The notes under the pieces: generated by a model
Told to the model about the DNA's origin: nothing
The model's input: only the letters and a program-made list of their open reading frames with translations
Database searches by the model: none
Program-made: the position numbers and the translations under genes
Assembly (NCBI GenBank): GCA_017399005.1
Contig: JAFQEO010000033.1
Span: 1 to 64,000 of the forward strand
Reading direction: 5' to 3'
DNA length: 64,000 nt
Source: Peptococcaceae bacterium
GTDB lineage: Bacteria > Bacillota > Peptococcia > Peptococcales > Peptococcaceae
Shown: piece by piece, positions 1 to 7,950 of the stretch
Layout of the letters: each line of letters opens with the position of its first letter
How positions within the stretch are numbered: the stretch's first letter is position 1

Positions 1-399
1 AATATAAATACGCCATACAGCCTGCATGATATGAATGTAATTGCCTTTGAAGTGGAGGAGGATACAATCACCATGCGAACCCAGTCCGGTATGATAAAAA
101 CAGAAGGACTTTCCAGCCAGGTGGATGGTTATGTGATATTTAAAAACGTGCAGTGGGATTTCAGTTATGTGTATCTGCTGGATTTTACCGGCAATATCGG
201 TACCTTTACTGGTGAAAAGATGTTTCTGAAAGATTTTATCACAACCTTTCAAAATGCAGGGTTCAGCGTAATGGATGAAACCTTTGGCTATAACCAGAGC
301 CGCTTTACCGGCTATTTATCGATAAACCGGACGGTAAAAGAATGCAGCATCGAAATTTACCACGAAGGCGATATGATTTATGTGGAGAAAAACGAATAG
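1..399 (+). CDS. Conserved hypothetical protein, 5'-truncated by window edge
   Basis: The frame is open from base 1 and reads NINTPYSLHDMNVIAFEVEE before continuing to a TAG at 397-399, so the true start very probably lies upstream of the window and the internal ATG at 31 is not needed as a start. About 132 codons are visible. No signal peptide, membrane segment or recognisable catalytic motif is seen. The sequence alternates short hydrophobic and polar stretches, suggesting a small beta-rich soluble protein. I do not recognise the family. It ends just before a bidirectional terminator shared with the convergent EamA gene. Confidence 0.6.
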   Translation, partial: NINTPYSLHDMNVIAFEVEEDTITMRTQSGMIKTEGLSSQVDGYVIFKNVQWDFSYVYLLDFTGNIGTFTGEKMFLKDFITTFQNAGFSVMDETFGYNQSRFTGYLSINRTVKECSIEIYHEGDMIYVEKNE

Positions 400-405
400 A
401 AATAG

Positions 406-446
406 AAAAATCCTGTAGTCAAACTTGATTGGACTACAGGATTTTT
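406..446. terminator. Bidirectional intrinsic terminator
   Basis: A perfect inverted repeat has arms at 406-420 and 432-446 around an 11-base loop. Both arms carry A/T runs, so each strand ends in a U tract. It lies between two convergent genes and can terminate both. Confidence 0.9.
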
Positions 447-465
447 TGTATATTCTGATTGTTTT

Positions 466-1344
466 TTATTTCTTTTCTCCCAGAAGTTCGCTGACCATAG
501 TGGAACCCAGTACCATAACAGCGCCGATAACGCCCCAGAGACCGATATTTTCCTGCAGAATCAGTGCGGAAAGGATAATGGCCACAACAGGGTCAATGTA
601 GCTGAATAAGGCGATTGTCTGCGCTTTCAGGCCACTCATAGAGCCAAAGTACAGAGTATAGGCGATACCGGTATGCACAATCCCCACAAAAATCAGCATT
701 ATAATGGAAACTGGTGTGAATGTGATATCGGCGAAATTTTCTGTCAGCAATGTGTAAGGCAGCAGTGCGACAGCTGCAGTACCCAGCTGCATAATGGTTT
801 TGTCGTAGGCGGAGATATCTTTGATATACTGGTTCAGAATTACTACAATGGCATAAAAGGTGGCGGCACCCAAGCCCAGCAGAATCCCTTTCAGCTCGCT
901 CATACCGGCAAAACCGCTCTGCGGAATACCGGATACAAACACCATACCTGCAAGTGCTACAGCCACGCAGACGGCTTTTAACGGTGTCAGCCGTTCTTTA
1001 AACAGAAACGGCGAAACCAGTACCACGATGACTGGTGCCATGTAGTAGCACAGGGTGGCGGTTGCCACGGTGGTATACTGATATGCCTCAAACAGCAGAA
1101 TCCAGTTAAAGCCGATTAATGCGCCGGAGATTACCAGAAACACAAGATTACGTCTGATTGCCTCGGTAGAAAGTTTATCCCGTTTGATTACCAGCACAAG
1201 CAGAAGCAGAAACGCAGTGCCGATAATGCCTCGTGCCAGAGCCAGAAGGCTGGAAGGCAGCGGAATATATTTGCGGAAAATGCCGATGGTACCAAAGATG
1301 GTCATAGCGGCAATCATCATCAGTTTGTCTCGATTATTGTTCAA
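466..1344 (-). CDS. EamA/DMT-family metabolite exporter
   Basis: This is a ten-helix integral membrane protein of the drug/metabolite transporter superfamily, with two EamA repeats: roughly residues 8-140 and 150-290. Members export amino acids or other small metabolites, and the substrate cannot be read from sequence. Typical features are the N-terminal AMTIFGTIGIFRKYI segment, the ALARGIIGTAFLLLL helix and YTTVATATLCYYMAPVIVVL at the end of the first repeat. The start is placed at TTG (1344-1342), because AGAGGAG lies eight bases upstream of it. The GTG three codons earlier directly abuts that ribosome binding site and would be badly spaced. It is transcribed alone and convergent with the gene at the window start. 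Confidence 0.88.
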   Translation of the reverse strand: MNNNRDKLMMIAAMTIFGTIGIFRKYIPLPSSLLALARGIIGTAFLLLLVLVIKRDKLSTEAIRRNLVFLVISGALIGFNWILLFEAYQYTTVATATLCYYMAPVIVVLVSPFLFKERLTPLKAVCVAVALAGMVFVSGIPQSGFAGMSELKGILLGLGAATFYAIVVILNQYIKDISAYDKTIMQLGTAAVALLPYTLLTENFADITFTPVSIIMLIFVGIVHTGIAYTLYFGSMSGLKAQTIALFSYIDPVVAIILSALILQENIGLWGVIGAVMVLGSTMVSELLGEKK

Positions 1345-1375
1345 GTGTGTCACTCCTCTGTTACAGTTTCTCTAC

Positions 1376-1405
1376 AGTATAACCTATTGCTTGCAATATG
1401 GTCAA
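1376..1405 (-). promoter_or_regulatory. Sigma-A-type promoter for the EamA gene
   Basis: On the reverse strand TTGACC (1405-1400) and TATACT (1381-1376) are separated by 18 bases, just upstream of the EamA ribosome binding site. Confidence 0.7.
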
Positions 1406-1450
1406 TAAGATGGCGCAATGTATACAGAACAATGCGCAAACAATTCTGCA

Positions 1451-1479
1451 TTGCAGGAAGTGGGCGATATTGTTATAAT
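1451..1479 (+). promoter_or_regulatory. Sigma-A-type promoter for the small unknown gene
   Basis: TTGCAG (1451-1456) and TATAAT (1474-1479) have a 17-base spacer. The predicted transcript begins near 1486. That excludes upstream ATG codons as starts and supports the start at 1514. Confidence 0.75.
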
Positions 1480-1513
1480 GGGAGAAACCGATGAAAGACA
1501 GGAGAGAACAGCT

Positions 1514-1825
1514 ATGGAGTGGGAAGAATATTTTCCGGACGGCATTGCGATGGTGGCCGGTGCGAAGCAGCGTATTGAGGGTGAGGACAAGCCGATTCGC
1601 TATGTAAACGGCCGGTATAAGCTGTGCGGTGAAAAAGAAAGCCGCTGGCTGTATAACATCACCTATCAGGTGGATGGCGATAATCTGCTGATTATTGAGC
1701 AGGAACAGGATAACGAGATTCGTCTGCCGCTTGTGCAGGTGGAATATTTAAAGCTGCGTCCGTTTTATTTTGCGGCTTGTATAGGCTTTAAGGCTTTCGT
1801 TTTTTATAATGACCAGGCGCGTTAA
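1514..1825 (+). CDS. Small hypothetical protein (103 aa)
   Basis: The gene encodes an acidic soluble protein of about 103 residues beginning MEWEEYFPDGIAMVAG. The start is chosen at ATG 1514: AGGAG lies nine bases upstream, and the promoter at 1451-1479 would start transcription near 1486, downstream of the earlier in-frame ATG at 1418. No signal peptide or membrane helix is evident. I see no known catalytic motif and do not recognise the family. It is monocistronic and followed by the promoter of the glutamine synthetase gene. Confidence 0.6.
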   Translation: MEWEEYFPDGIAMVAGAKQRIEGEDKPIRYVNGRYKLCGEKESRWLYNITYQVDGDNLLIIEQEQDNEIRLPLVQVEYLKLRPFYFAACIGFKAFVFYNDQAR

Positions 1826-1885
1826 AATTGCGCAGCACTGTGTCTTTGGATAAAGAAAGGCTCTTAAGCGCTGGAAAATTAATGC

Positions 1886-1914
1886 TTGACAAATAATCAC
1901 AGAATTTATATACT
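1886..1914 (+). promoter_or_regulatory. Strong promoter of the glutamine synthetase transcript
   Basis: TTGACA (1886-1891) and TATACT (1909-1914) are separated by exactly 17 bases. Transcription should begin near 1921, only about a dozen bases before a strong terminator hairpin. Confidence 0.85.
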
Positions 1915-1933
1915 AAGTTTCGTAGAAGACAGC

Positions 1934-1975
1934 AAAGGCGCTGTGAGCGGAGACGCTTGCAGTGCCTTTTTATTT
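1934..1975 (+). terminator. Promoter-proximal terminator/attenuator in the glutamine synthetase leader
   Basis: Arms 1934-1949 and 1954-1969 form a 16-bp stem (G-U pairs included) closed by a GAGA tetraloop and followed by TTTTTATTTTATT. It lies between the promoter and the gene, about 60 bases before the start codon. Transcripts must therefore read through it to express the gene, which implies attenuation control. The factor that would relieve it is not identifiable here. Confidence 0.75.
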
Positions 1976-2033
1976 TATTCCAGAAAGAACTGTGTAAAAA
2001 TTGTGTAACGGATAACACATGGAGGGGTATGAA

Positions 2034-4139
2034 ATGGAAACCGCAGCTATGAATGTGCCTGATATGTTTGGCAGCATGGTATTCAACGATGCAGCGATGA
2101 AAGCCAAACTGCCGAAAGATGTTTATATGAAACTGAAAGAAACAGTTGATTCCGGTGTGGCTCTGGACCCAACAGTAGCCGATGTTGTAGCCAATGCTAT
2201 GATGGACTGGGCAATGGAAAAGGGAGCGACTCATTTTTCACACTGGTTCCAGCCGATGACCGGTATTACTGCTGAAAAACACGACAGTTTTATCACACCG
2301 GTGCCAGGCGGCAAAGTTATGATGGATTTCTCCGGCAAAGAATTAATCAAAGGGGAATCGGATGCATCCAGCTTCCCGTCCGGCGGTTTGCGTGCGACGT
2401 TTGAAGCTCGCGGCTACACTGCATGGGACCCTACTTCCTACGCATTTATCAAAGACCATACGTTATATATTCCAACCGTATTTGCTTCCTACAGCGGCGA
2501 AGCACTGGACAAAAAAACACCGCTTCTGCGTTCGGTAGAACTGGTAAACAGAGAAGCCGTGCGTCTGCTGCATATTCTGGGCAAAACCGATGTTACCCGT
2601 GTAACCACAACAGTTGGTCCAGAACAGGAATATTTTCTGGTGGATCGTGCGCTGTCGTATAAACGCAAAGATATTCTGTTTACCGGCCGCACATTGTTTG
2701 GTGCAAAACCTCCAAAAGGGCAGGAACTGGAAGACCACTATTTTGGTGCTATTAAACCAAGAATCACAGCATTTATGGAAGATTTAAACGAAGAACTTTG
2801 GAAACTGGGGGTTCTGGCAAAAACAGAACACAATGAAGTGGCTCCTGCACAGCACGAACTGGCGCCAATCTTTACTACAACCAATATCGCTACCGACCAC
2901 AATCAGCTGACAATGGAGGCATTAAAAGATGTGGCCCGCAGACACGACTTATCCTGTCTGCTGCACGAAAAACCATTTGCTGGAGTAAACGGTTCCGGGA
3001 AACATAACAACTGGTCTATGTCCACAAATACAGGGGAAAATCTGCTGCGTCCGGGCAAAAAACCAGAAGAGAATATTCAGTTCCTGCTGTTCCTGGTTGC
3101 TATCGTAAAAGCAGTGGATGAGTATCAGGATTTACTGCGTGTATCGGTTGCAACTGCCGGCAATGACCATCGTTTAGGTGCCAACGAAGCTCCTCCGGCT
3201 ATTATTTCCATGTTCCTGGGCGAAGATTTGAGCGATATTCTGGAATCTTATGAAAACGGTCTGGAATATGTGCCGGTTACCCGTCAGCAGATGGAAACCG
3301 GGGTTGCTGCTGTGCCAAGTTTCCAGAAAGATACTAGTGACCGCAACCGTACTTCTCCGTTTGCATTTACCGGGAATAAATTTGAGTTCCGTATGCTGGG
3401 TTCTGCTTCGTCTATTTCCGATACCAATACCGTTATGAATACTATCGCTGCCGATGCTATCGGTTACATTGCCGACCAGCTGGAAGGCGCGGAAGATGTA
3501 ATGGCGAAGGCAAAAGAAATCATCCGCGATATTGTAATCAAACACAAACGGATTATTTTCAACGGCAATAACTATTCGGACGAATGGGTACATGAAGCAG
3601 AAAGAAGAGGTCTGTTGAATCTGAAAAACACTGCCGATGCAATCCCGCATCTGGTAGACGAAAAAAATATTGCCCTGTTCACAAAACATGGCATCTATAC
3701 AGCGGAAGAGGTTCATTCCCGCTGCGAAATCCTGCTGGATAACTACTGCAAAGTTCTGCACATTGAAGCGCTGACCATGCTGGAAATGTCCAAAAAAGAA
3801 ATCATTCCTGCGGTGTCCCGCTATCTGAAAGAAATGAGCACAACTGCTGCATCCATTAAATCGGTAGTTCCAGATGCCGACTGCTCCATGCAGGAAAGCA
3901 TTATTACAAAAGTAGCTGCATTATCCGGTTCTCTGTACAAGAAAACAGAGGCTCTGAATGCAGCGGTTCTGGCAACCAAAGAACACGAGGAAAATATCGA
4001 GGACCGTGCCCAGTATTATAAAAACAGTATTTTCCCAGGTATGCAGGAACTGCGTGCTGTTGCCGATGAACTGGAAACGCTGGTGGGCGAAGAATACTGG
4101 CCGTTCCCTACTTACGGTGATTTATTGTTTAAAATTTAA
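2034..4139 (+). CDS. glnN: Type III glutamine synthetase
   Basis: ATP-dependent ligation of ammonia to glutamate, the entry point of nitrogen assimilation in the cytoplasm. At 701 residues it has the length of GSIII enzymes (about 700) rather than GSI (about 450). The N-terminal GSIII region includes THFSHWFQPMTG, and the catalytic barrel carries GPEQEYFLVDR (metal/substrate glutamates), HNEVAPAQHELAP and NGSGKHNNWSMST (ATP and glutamate binding). The C-terminal 150 residues are helical, as is usual in this class. The start is ATG 2034, preceded at six bases by GGAGGGG. The ATG at 2019 overlaps that site and is rejected. It is monocistronic, with a leader terminator upstream that suggests regulated read-through. 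Confidence 0.96.
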   Translation: METAAMNVPDMFGSMVFNDAAMKAKLPKDVYMKLKETVDSGVALDPTVADVVANAMMDWAMEKGATHFSHWFQPMTGITAEKHDSFITPVPGGKVMMDFSGKELIKGESDASSFPSGGLRATFEARGYTAWDPTSYAFIKDHTLYIPTVFASYSGEALDKKTPLLRSVELVNREAVRLLHILGKTDVTRVTTTVGPEQEYFLVDRALSYKRKDILFTGRTLFGAKPPKGQELEDHYFGAIKPRITAFMEDLNEELWKLGVLAKTEHNEVAPAQHELAPIFTTTNIATDHNQLTMEALKDVARRHDLSCLLHEKPFAGVNGSGKHNNWSMSTNTGENLLRPGKKPEENIQFLLFLVAIVKAVDEYQDLLRVSVATAGNDHRLGANEAPPAIISMFLGEDLSDILESYENGLEYVPVTRQQMETGVAAVPSFQKDTSDRNRTSPFAFTGNKFEFRMLGSASSISDTNTVMNTIAADAIGYIADQLEGAEDVMAKAKEIIRDIVIKHKRIIFNGNNYSDEWVHEAERRGLLNLKNTADAIPHLVDEKNIALFTKHGIYTAEEVHSRCEILLDNYCKVLHIEALTMLEMSKKEIIPAVSRYLKEMSTTAASIKSVVPDADCSMQESIITKVAALSGSLYKKTEALNAAVLATKEHEENIEDRAQYYKNSIFPGMQELRAVADELETLVGEEYWPFPTYGDLLFKI

Positions 4140-4201
4140 AACGACACATTTATTTTTCATAAAGCTGTGTTGTTTTGGTTTTTCTCGTCTTGTGTATTGT
4201 T

Positions 4202-4290
4202 GGGGCGGATGACTACATCCGCCCGTTGCATAAGGAGAAAAAAAGGGTCGATGTGCTGGCGCGTTTTTCTGCGCTGAATCGACCCCTACA
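4202..4290. repeat. Paired-hairpin intergenic repeat-like element
   Basis: Two hairpins lie side by side in non-coding sequence. The first is a perfect 9-bp stem, GGGCGGATG (4203-4211) with CATCCGCCC (4216-4224). The second is an 8-bp stem, GGGTCGAT (4245-4252) with ATCGACCC (4278-4285), with an inner GCGC/GCGC stem. It is GC-rich in an AT-rich spacer, has no U tract after it and looks like a REP- or MITE-like dispersed repeat. No second copy was noticed in this window. Confidence 0.45.
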
Positions 4291-4357
4291 AAATTAAAAA
4301 CCGTCTTGCTATATGAAAAATGTCCAGTGTCGTTAGGGATAGAATAGCAAATAGAAG

Positions 4358-4392
4358 GAGATAATCATAGACAGGTGGTTATCTCTTTTTTG
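4358..4392 (+). terminator. Intrinsic terminator of the glutamine synthetase gene
   Basis: GAGATAATCA (4358-4367) pairs with TGGTTATCTC (4376-4385) and is followed by a run of Ts. It lies about 220 bases beyond the stop codon. Confidence 0.75.
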
Positions 4393-4408
4393 TTGTAGTT
4401 TTCAGACA

Positions 4409-4439
4409 TAAGAAAAGACCACGCATTTCTGCGTGGTCT
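4409..4439 (-). terminator. Intrinsic terminator of the phosphodiester glycosidase gene
   Basis: AGACCACGC (4416-4424) pairs with GCGTGGTCT (4431-4439). On the reverse strand the stem is followed by TTTTCTT. Confidence 0.85.
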
Positions 4440-4461
4440 GGAGATTACTTTATAAAATAAT

Positions 4462-5886
4462 TTACTTGAAAATCAGAATGTTGCTGATTTCCTTGCCTGG
4501 TGTCGGCAGGGTGTGTCCCGGTACATATAAACCGGAAGAGGAGCCGCTATCCATACAGATTGCATGAACAGCCCCCAGCTGACGCATAACCTCTGCCATC
4601 TGGTTCAGCGTGCATTTTACACCAGCCACCAGCAGAATGTCACCGCTGCTGGTAACACCCACTGCACTGCGAGCTACCGCTAAATCAAATCCGGCAGAAT
4701 CACCAAACCCTTCTTTGGCAGGGTTGGCAATATTTTTACCGTCTTTCAGAAGCATTGGCCCGGCACCAACTGCTGTACGCACATCCGACCAGTCCAGTTT
4801 TGCACCGGCCTGATTGGTATAGCCCACATGATAGGACACTTTTGTGCCTTTCTTCAGTGCATCGGCAGAAGCAGCTTTATTACCGGTAAACAGTAATACA
4901 TAACCGTTATCTGGAATATTAGCGGCTTTTTTGCTGATTACCGATACCACTTCCCCATTCTGTACAACCAGGGAAGTTCCTGCCGCATAATCGGTGGATT
5001 TCCCGTAGGCGCTTGTGTAAAGTACAACGGTATTGCTGTCTGCTGCCGGTGTGTGATTTACCAGAGAGACATTATAAACGGTACCGCCTGCTGTAGCGGT
5101 TACTGCGCTGCGAACGATATCCATTTTTACACTGCCGGTTTTGGTGAAACCAATGGTACTGCCGGTACCTTCTGCGTGAATCAGGTTGCCGTTTTTAATC
5201 AGAATCCCGTAAGGGTCCTGCGATTTTGTGCTGTCATAATTCTGGAAGTAGCTGCCGTTTATCGCAGCTTTAGCGGATGTCCGCTGTGCCAGACTTTTCA
5301 TGGCTTCTGTCTGACCGATTGCGTTCTGCGCCAGTACAACATCTGCTTTCAGATTAGAGGATTTCGGCACAAGCACATAATTAACCGGTGTATTTTTACC
5401 ATCGATGGATACAGCCTGACGTTTGGCAAATACCTTCTCGATTTCCGGAACCTGAACAGCTTTGCCGTCTTTCTGGATGTACAGAGCCTGTTCATTGTTT
5501 CCGTAACTTGCATCCCAGATTGCAGATACTGCTTTCACAGGAATGTAGGTTGTGCCGTCTACAATCATTGGCGATGCATCCAGCGAAGCTTTTTTGCCGT
5601 TTACTGTGATATTGCTGGAACCAACGGTAAGAACCGCAGTTGTTTTATTCGATTTCAGTGTCAGCTCTTTTTTCTTTGCGTCATAAGCCAGATTTGCCTC
5701 AAAGGTGCTGGCCATATCGCGTGCCGGCAGGAATACAAGATTGCCGGTGGCTTTTGCTTCTATAGAAGTTGCTTTGCTGTCTACATATACCTGCAGCGTA
5801 TCGTCCGCTGCGAATGCCGGACAGGTAAAGCAGAACAATACAAGAAGAACAACAGCCAGTAATGCGTTCCGTTTCAGGGAACTCAT
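4462..5886 (-). CDS. Secreted phosphodiester glycosidase-like protein with copper-amine-oxidase N-like domain
   Basis: The 474-residue exported protein starts with a clear signal peptide (KRN, then a long hydrophobic core, cleavage near CPAFAADD). Residues about 30-140 form a copper amine oxidase N-terminal-like domain (FLPARDMASTF, then DGTTYIPVKAVS), common in surface proteins of Bacillota. Residues about 190-474 match the NAGPA/phosphodiester glycosidase domain: AAINGSYF, AVGAGPMLLKDG, then RSAVGVTSSGDILLVAG and MDSGSSSGLYVPG near the end. Relatives remove sugar-1-phosphates from phosphodiesters, and the substrate here is unknown. The start is ATG 5886-5884, preceded by AGGAGGAGGG. An upstream in-frame ATG would add 24 residues ahead of the signal peptide and is rejected. 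Confidence 0.88.
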   Translation of the reverse strand: MSSLKRNALLAVVLLVLFCFTCPAFAADDTLQVYVDSKATSIEAKATGNLVFLPARDMASTFEANLAYDAKKKELTLKSNKTTAVLTVGSSNITVNGKKASLDASPMIVDGTTYIPVKAVSAIWDASYGNNEQALYIQKDGKAVQVPEIEKVFAKRQAVSIDGKNTPVNYVLVPKSSNLKADVVLAQNAIGQTEAMKSLAQRTSAKAAINGSYFQNYDSTKSQDPYGILIKNGNLIHAEGTGSTIGFTKTGSVKMDIVRSAVTATAGGTVYNVSLVNHTPAADSNTVVLYTSAYGKSTDYAAGTSLVVQNGEVVSVISKKAANIPDNGYVLLFTGNKAASADALKKGTKVSYHVGYTNQAGAKLDWSDVRTAVGAGPMLLKDGKNIANPAKEGFGDSAGFDLAVARSAVGVTSSGDILLVAGVKCTLNQMAEVMRQLGAVHAICMDSGSSSGLYVPGHTLPTPGKEISNILIFK

Positions 5887-5973
5887 AAAGAAAACCCTCC
5901 TCCTTTCTGAACGAAATAGTTGTAAGGTTATATAAAAAATTAAATTCAAAAGTAACAAAAAAGTTACATTGAT

Positions 5974-6002
5974 AGTATACCTGCTTTTGATGAAAAAGTC
6001 CA
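5974..6002 (-). promoter_or_regulatory. Promoter of the phosphodiester glycosidase gene
   Basis: On the reverse strand TGGACT (6002-5997) and TATACT (5979-5974) have a 17-base spacer. A short inverted repeat, GTAAC with GTTAC (5952-5967), follows in the leader. Confidence 0.65.
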
Positions 6003-6165
6003 GTTTTATTTGAAAATTTGAAGGATAAAATTATGAAAAAAACAAAACCTATTGCATTAGAAAAATGAGTCGTCCCGGATTGACAGTTAACTATATACGG
6101 TATCGTAAATACAAAGGAGAAATATTATTAAAAAAGATATATTTTTCCTTATTAATTGTCGATGC

Positions 6166-6171
6166 TATAAT
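6166..6171 (+). promoter_or_regulatory. Probable -10 element of the amidohydrolase gene
   Basis: TATAAT at 6166-6171 lies 33 bases before the chosen start codon. No good -35 is visible at the right distance. Another promoter-like pair, TTGACA (6082-6087) with TATCGT, has a short 15-base spacer. The rest of 5887-6204 holds only the divergent promoter and AT-rich sequence. Confidence 0.4.
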
Positions 6172-6204
6172 GAACTAACAATGGATATGAAGGGATGCGA
6201 AACA

Positions 6205-7854
6205 ATGGAAACTTTATATTATAACGGTGACATTATCACCATGGAAGGCGAACATGATTATGCAGAGGCAGTGCTGGTAGCCGATGGCAAAATTAAAGCG
6301 ACTGGCAATTATAATGAGGTAGCAGCACAGAAAGCAGATGACTGCGTTCTGTACGACTTACAGGGAAAAACTCTGATGCCTTCTTTTATTGACGGCCATG
6401 GCCATATCACAATGGCAGGACCGCAGTATCTGACCAGAGCTAATCTGGAAGATGCAAAATGCTTTGATGACATTGTAGCAATTCTGAAAAAATATATTGC
6501 GGATAATCAGATTCCGGCCGGGCAGCTGGTTATGGGTTGTCTGTATGACCACAACTATCTGGCGGAAGGAACCCATCCGGATAAAAAAGTGCTGGATCAG
6601 GCTTCTACAGAACATCCGATTGTTATCAATCATGCATCTGGTCATATGGGGTCTGTAAACTCGCTGGTATTAAAACTGGCTGGTGTGGATGAAAACACGG
6701 AGGAAATTCCAGGCGGTCTGATTGACCGTTATCCGGGTACAAAAGAACCTACCGGCTATCTGGAGGAAACAGCCCTGATGGCAGTTGCTGCTATGGGAAA
6801 TAAAGATGCAAGTGTGACCAGTGCCGGGGTGGATGGCGAAGAGGAAGCAGAAGATCTTCTGGTTAAAATTCAGGATTTTTATGCCTCTTACGGTATCACA
6901 ACGGTACAGGATGGCGGCACTTCCGGTGCCGGGCTGAAAGCAATGCGTCATGCCGGGAAAAACGGTCGTCTGAAACTCGATATCGTTACCTATCCTAGCC
7001 CTCTGCCGCAGATGTGTCCGGAAGGTGTTGACAATGTGATGGCAGAAAATCAGGATATCGTAGGTCAGTATGTAGATCATGTGAAAATCGGCGGGTATAA
7101 AATTCTGCTGGATGGTTCTCCACAGGGTAAAACCGCCTGGATGCGGGAACCGTATGAAAATTCCGGCGATTATTGCGGGTATCCATGGCTGCAGGACGAA
7201 CAGGTGCATGAATGTATCCGTAAAGCGCTGGCCGATAATCAGCAGTTACTGACTCACTGCAACGGCGATGCGGCATCACAGCAGCTGCTGGACATTTATG
7301 AACAGGAACTGGCTGCTTCCGATAATCCAAATAAAATGAATCTGCGTCCGGTGATGATTCACTGCCAGACGGTAGGCGATGACCAGTTGGACCGCATGGT
7401 GAATCTGAACATGATTCCATCGATTTTTGTGGGTCATACCTGGTACTGGGGCGATGTACATCTGAAAAACTTCGGGGATACAAGAGGCCGCAGAGTAAGT
7501 CCGGTGAAATCGGCACTGGATAGAGGGCTGGTATACAATTTCCATACCGATACTCCGATTACAAGACCTATCCTGCTGCACAGCGCATGGGCGGCAGCAA
7601 ACCGTATTACCCGCAGTGGTGCAGAAATCGGGCCGGAACAGCGTGTAAGTGCTTATGAAGCGTTAAAAGGCATTACCATCAACTCGGCATATGCTTATTT
7701 TGAGGAAGACAGCAAAGGCTCTATCAAAGCCGGAAAACGCGCCGACCTGGTCATTCTGTCGGATAATCCGCTGAAAGTCGATACTATGGCAATTCGTGAT
7801 ATTCGCGTACTGGAAACCATCAAAGACGGTGAAACCATTTATAAAGCTGAATAA
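6205..7854 (+). CDS. YtcJ-like metal-dependent amidohydrolase
   Basis: A 549-residue member of the amidohydrolase superfamily (Amidohydro_3, YtcJ type), which hydrolyses amide or imine bonds of small molecules in the cytoplasm. The substrate is not known. Visible landmarks are the N-terminal beta-sandwich start METLYYNGDIITMEG, the metal-binding DGHGHITM at about residue 65, INHASGHMG, LLTHCNGDAA, the MIHCQTVGDDQLDRM stretch and the C-terminal GKRADLVILSDNPL. The start is ATG 6205, with AAGGGA nine bases upstream. It aligns exactly with the start of the paralogue at 27030 (MDYVYYNGNIITME). An ATG eight codons earlier lies before the ribosome binding site. It is monocistronic. Confidence 0.9.
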   Translation: METLYYNGDIITMEGEHDYAEAVLVADGKIKATGNYNEVAAQKADDCVLYDLQGKTLMPSFIDGHGHITMAGPQYLTRANLEDAKCFDDIVAILKKYIADNQIPAGQLVMGCLYDHNYLAEGTHPDKKVLDQASTEHPIVINHASGHMGSVNSLVLKLAGVDENTEEIPGGLIDRYPGTKEPTGYLEETALMAVAAMGNKDASVTSAGVDGEEEAEDLLVKIQDFYASYGITTVQDGGTSGAGLKAMRHAGKNGRLKLDIVTYPSPLPQMCPEGVDNVMAENQDIVGQYVDHVKIGGYKILLDGSPQGKTAWMREPYENSGDYCGYPWLQDEQVHECIRKALADNQQLLTHCNGDAASQQLLDIYEQELAASDNPNKMNLRPVMIHCQTVGDDQLDRMVNLNMIPSIFVGHTWYWGDVHLKNFGDTRGRRVSPVKSALDRGLVYNFHTDTPITRPILLHSAWAAANRITRSGAEIGPEQRVSAYEALKGITINSAYAYFEEDSKGSIKAGKRADLVILSDNPLKVDTMAIRDIRVLETIKDGETIYKAE

Positions 7855-7880
7855 AAGAAAAAACAAATCCGAAGCATAAA

Positions 7881-7919
7881 AAAACATCCTGTTCTCCGAA
7901 AAGGGGAGCAGGATGTTTT
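7881..7919. terminator. Bidirectional terminator between amidohydrolase and metQ
   Basis: Arms 7881-7897 and 7903-7919 pair over 17 bp (some G-U) around a short loop. The A-run and T-run at the ends serve both convergent genes. Confidence 0.9.
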
Positions 7920-7950
7920 ATGTTTTTTATAATATTGTTTTAATCAGAAA

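Noticed and set aside
2463-2738. Leftward frames inside the glutamine synthetase gene
   Set aside because: They are complements of strongly conserved GSIII sequence, with no start signals.
5053-5862. Long rightward reading frame (269 codons) opposite the phosphodiester glycosidase gene
   Set aside because: It is the complement of a gene with signal peptide, domains, ribosome binding site, promoter and terminator. The rightward frame has none of these and an amino acid make-up typical of a shadow.
6033-6068. Eleven-residue mini frame (MKKTKPIALEK) upstream of the amidohydrolase
   Set aside because: A GAAGGA lies before it, but no promoter clearly places it on a transcript and nothing links it to the gene 137 bases downstream.
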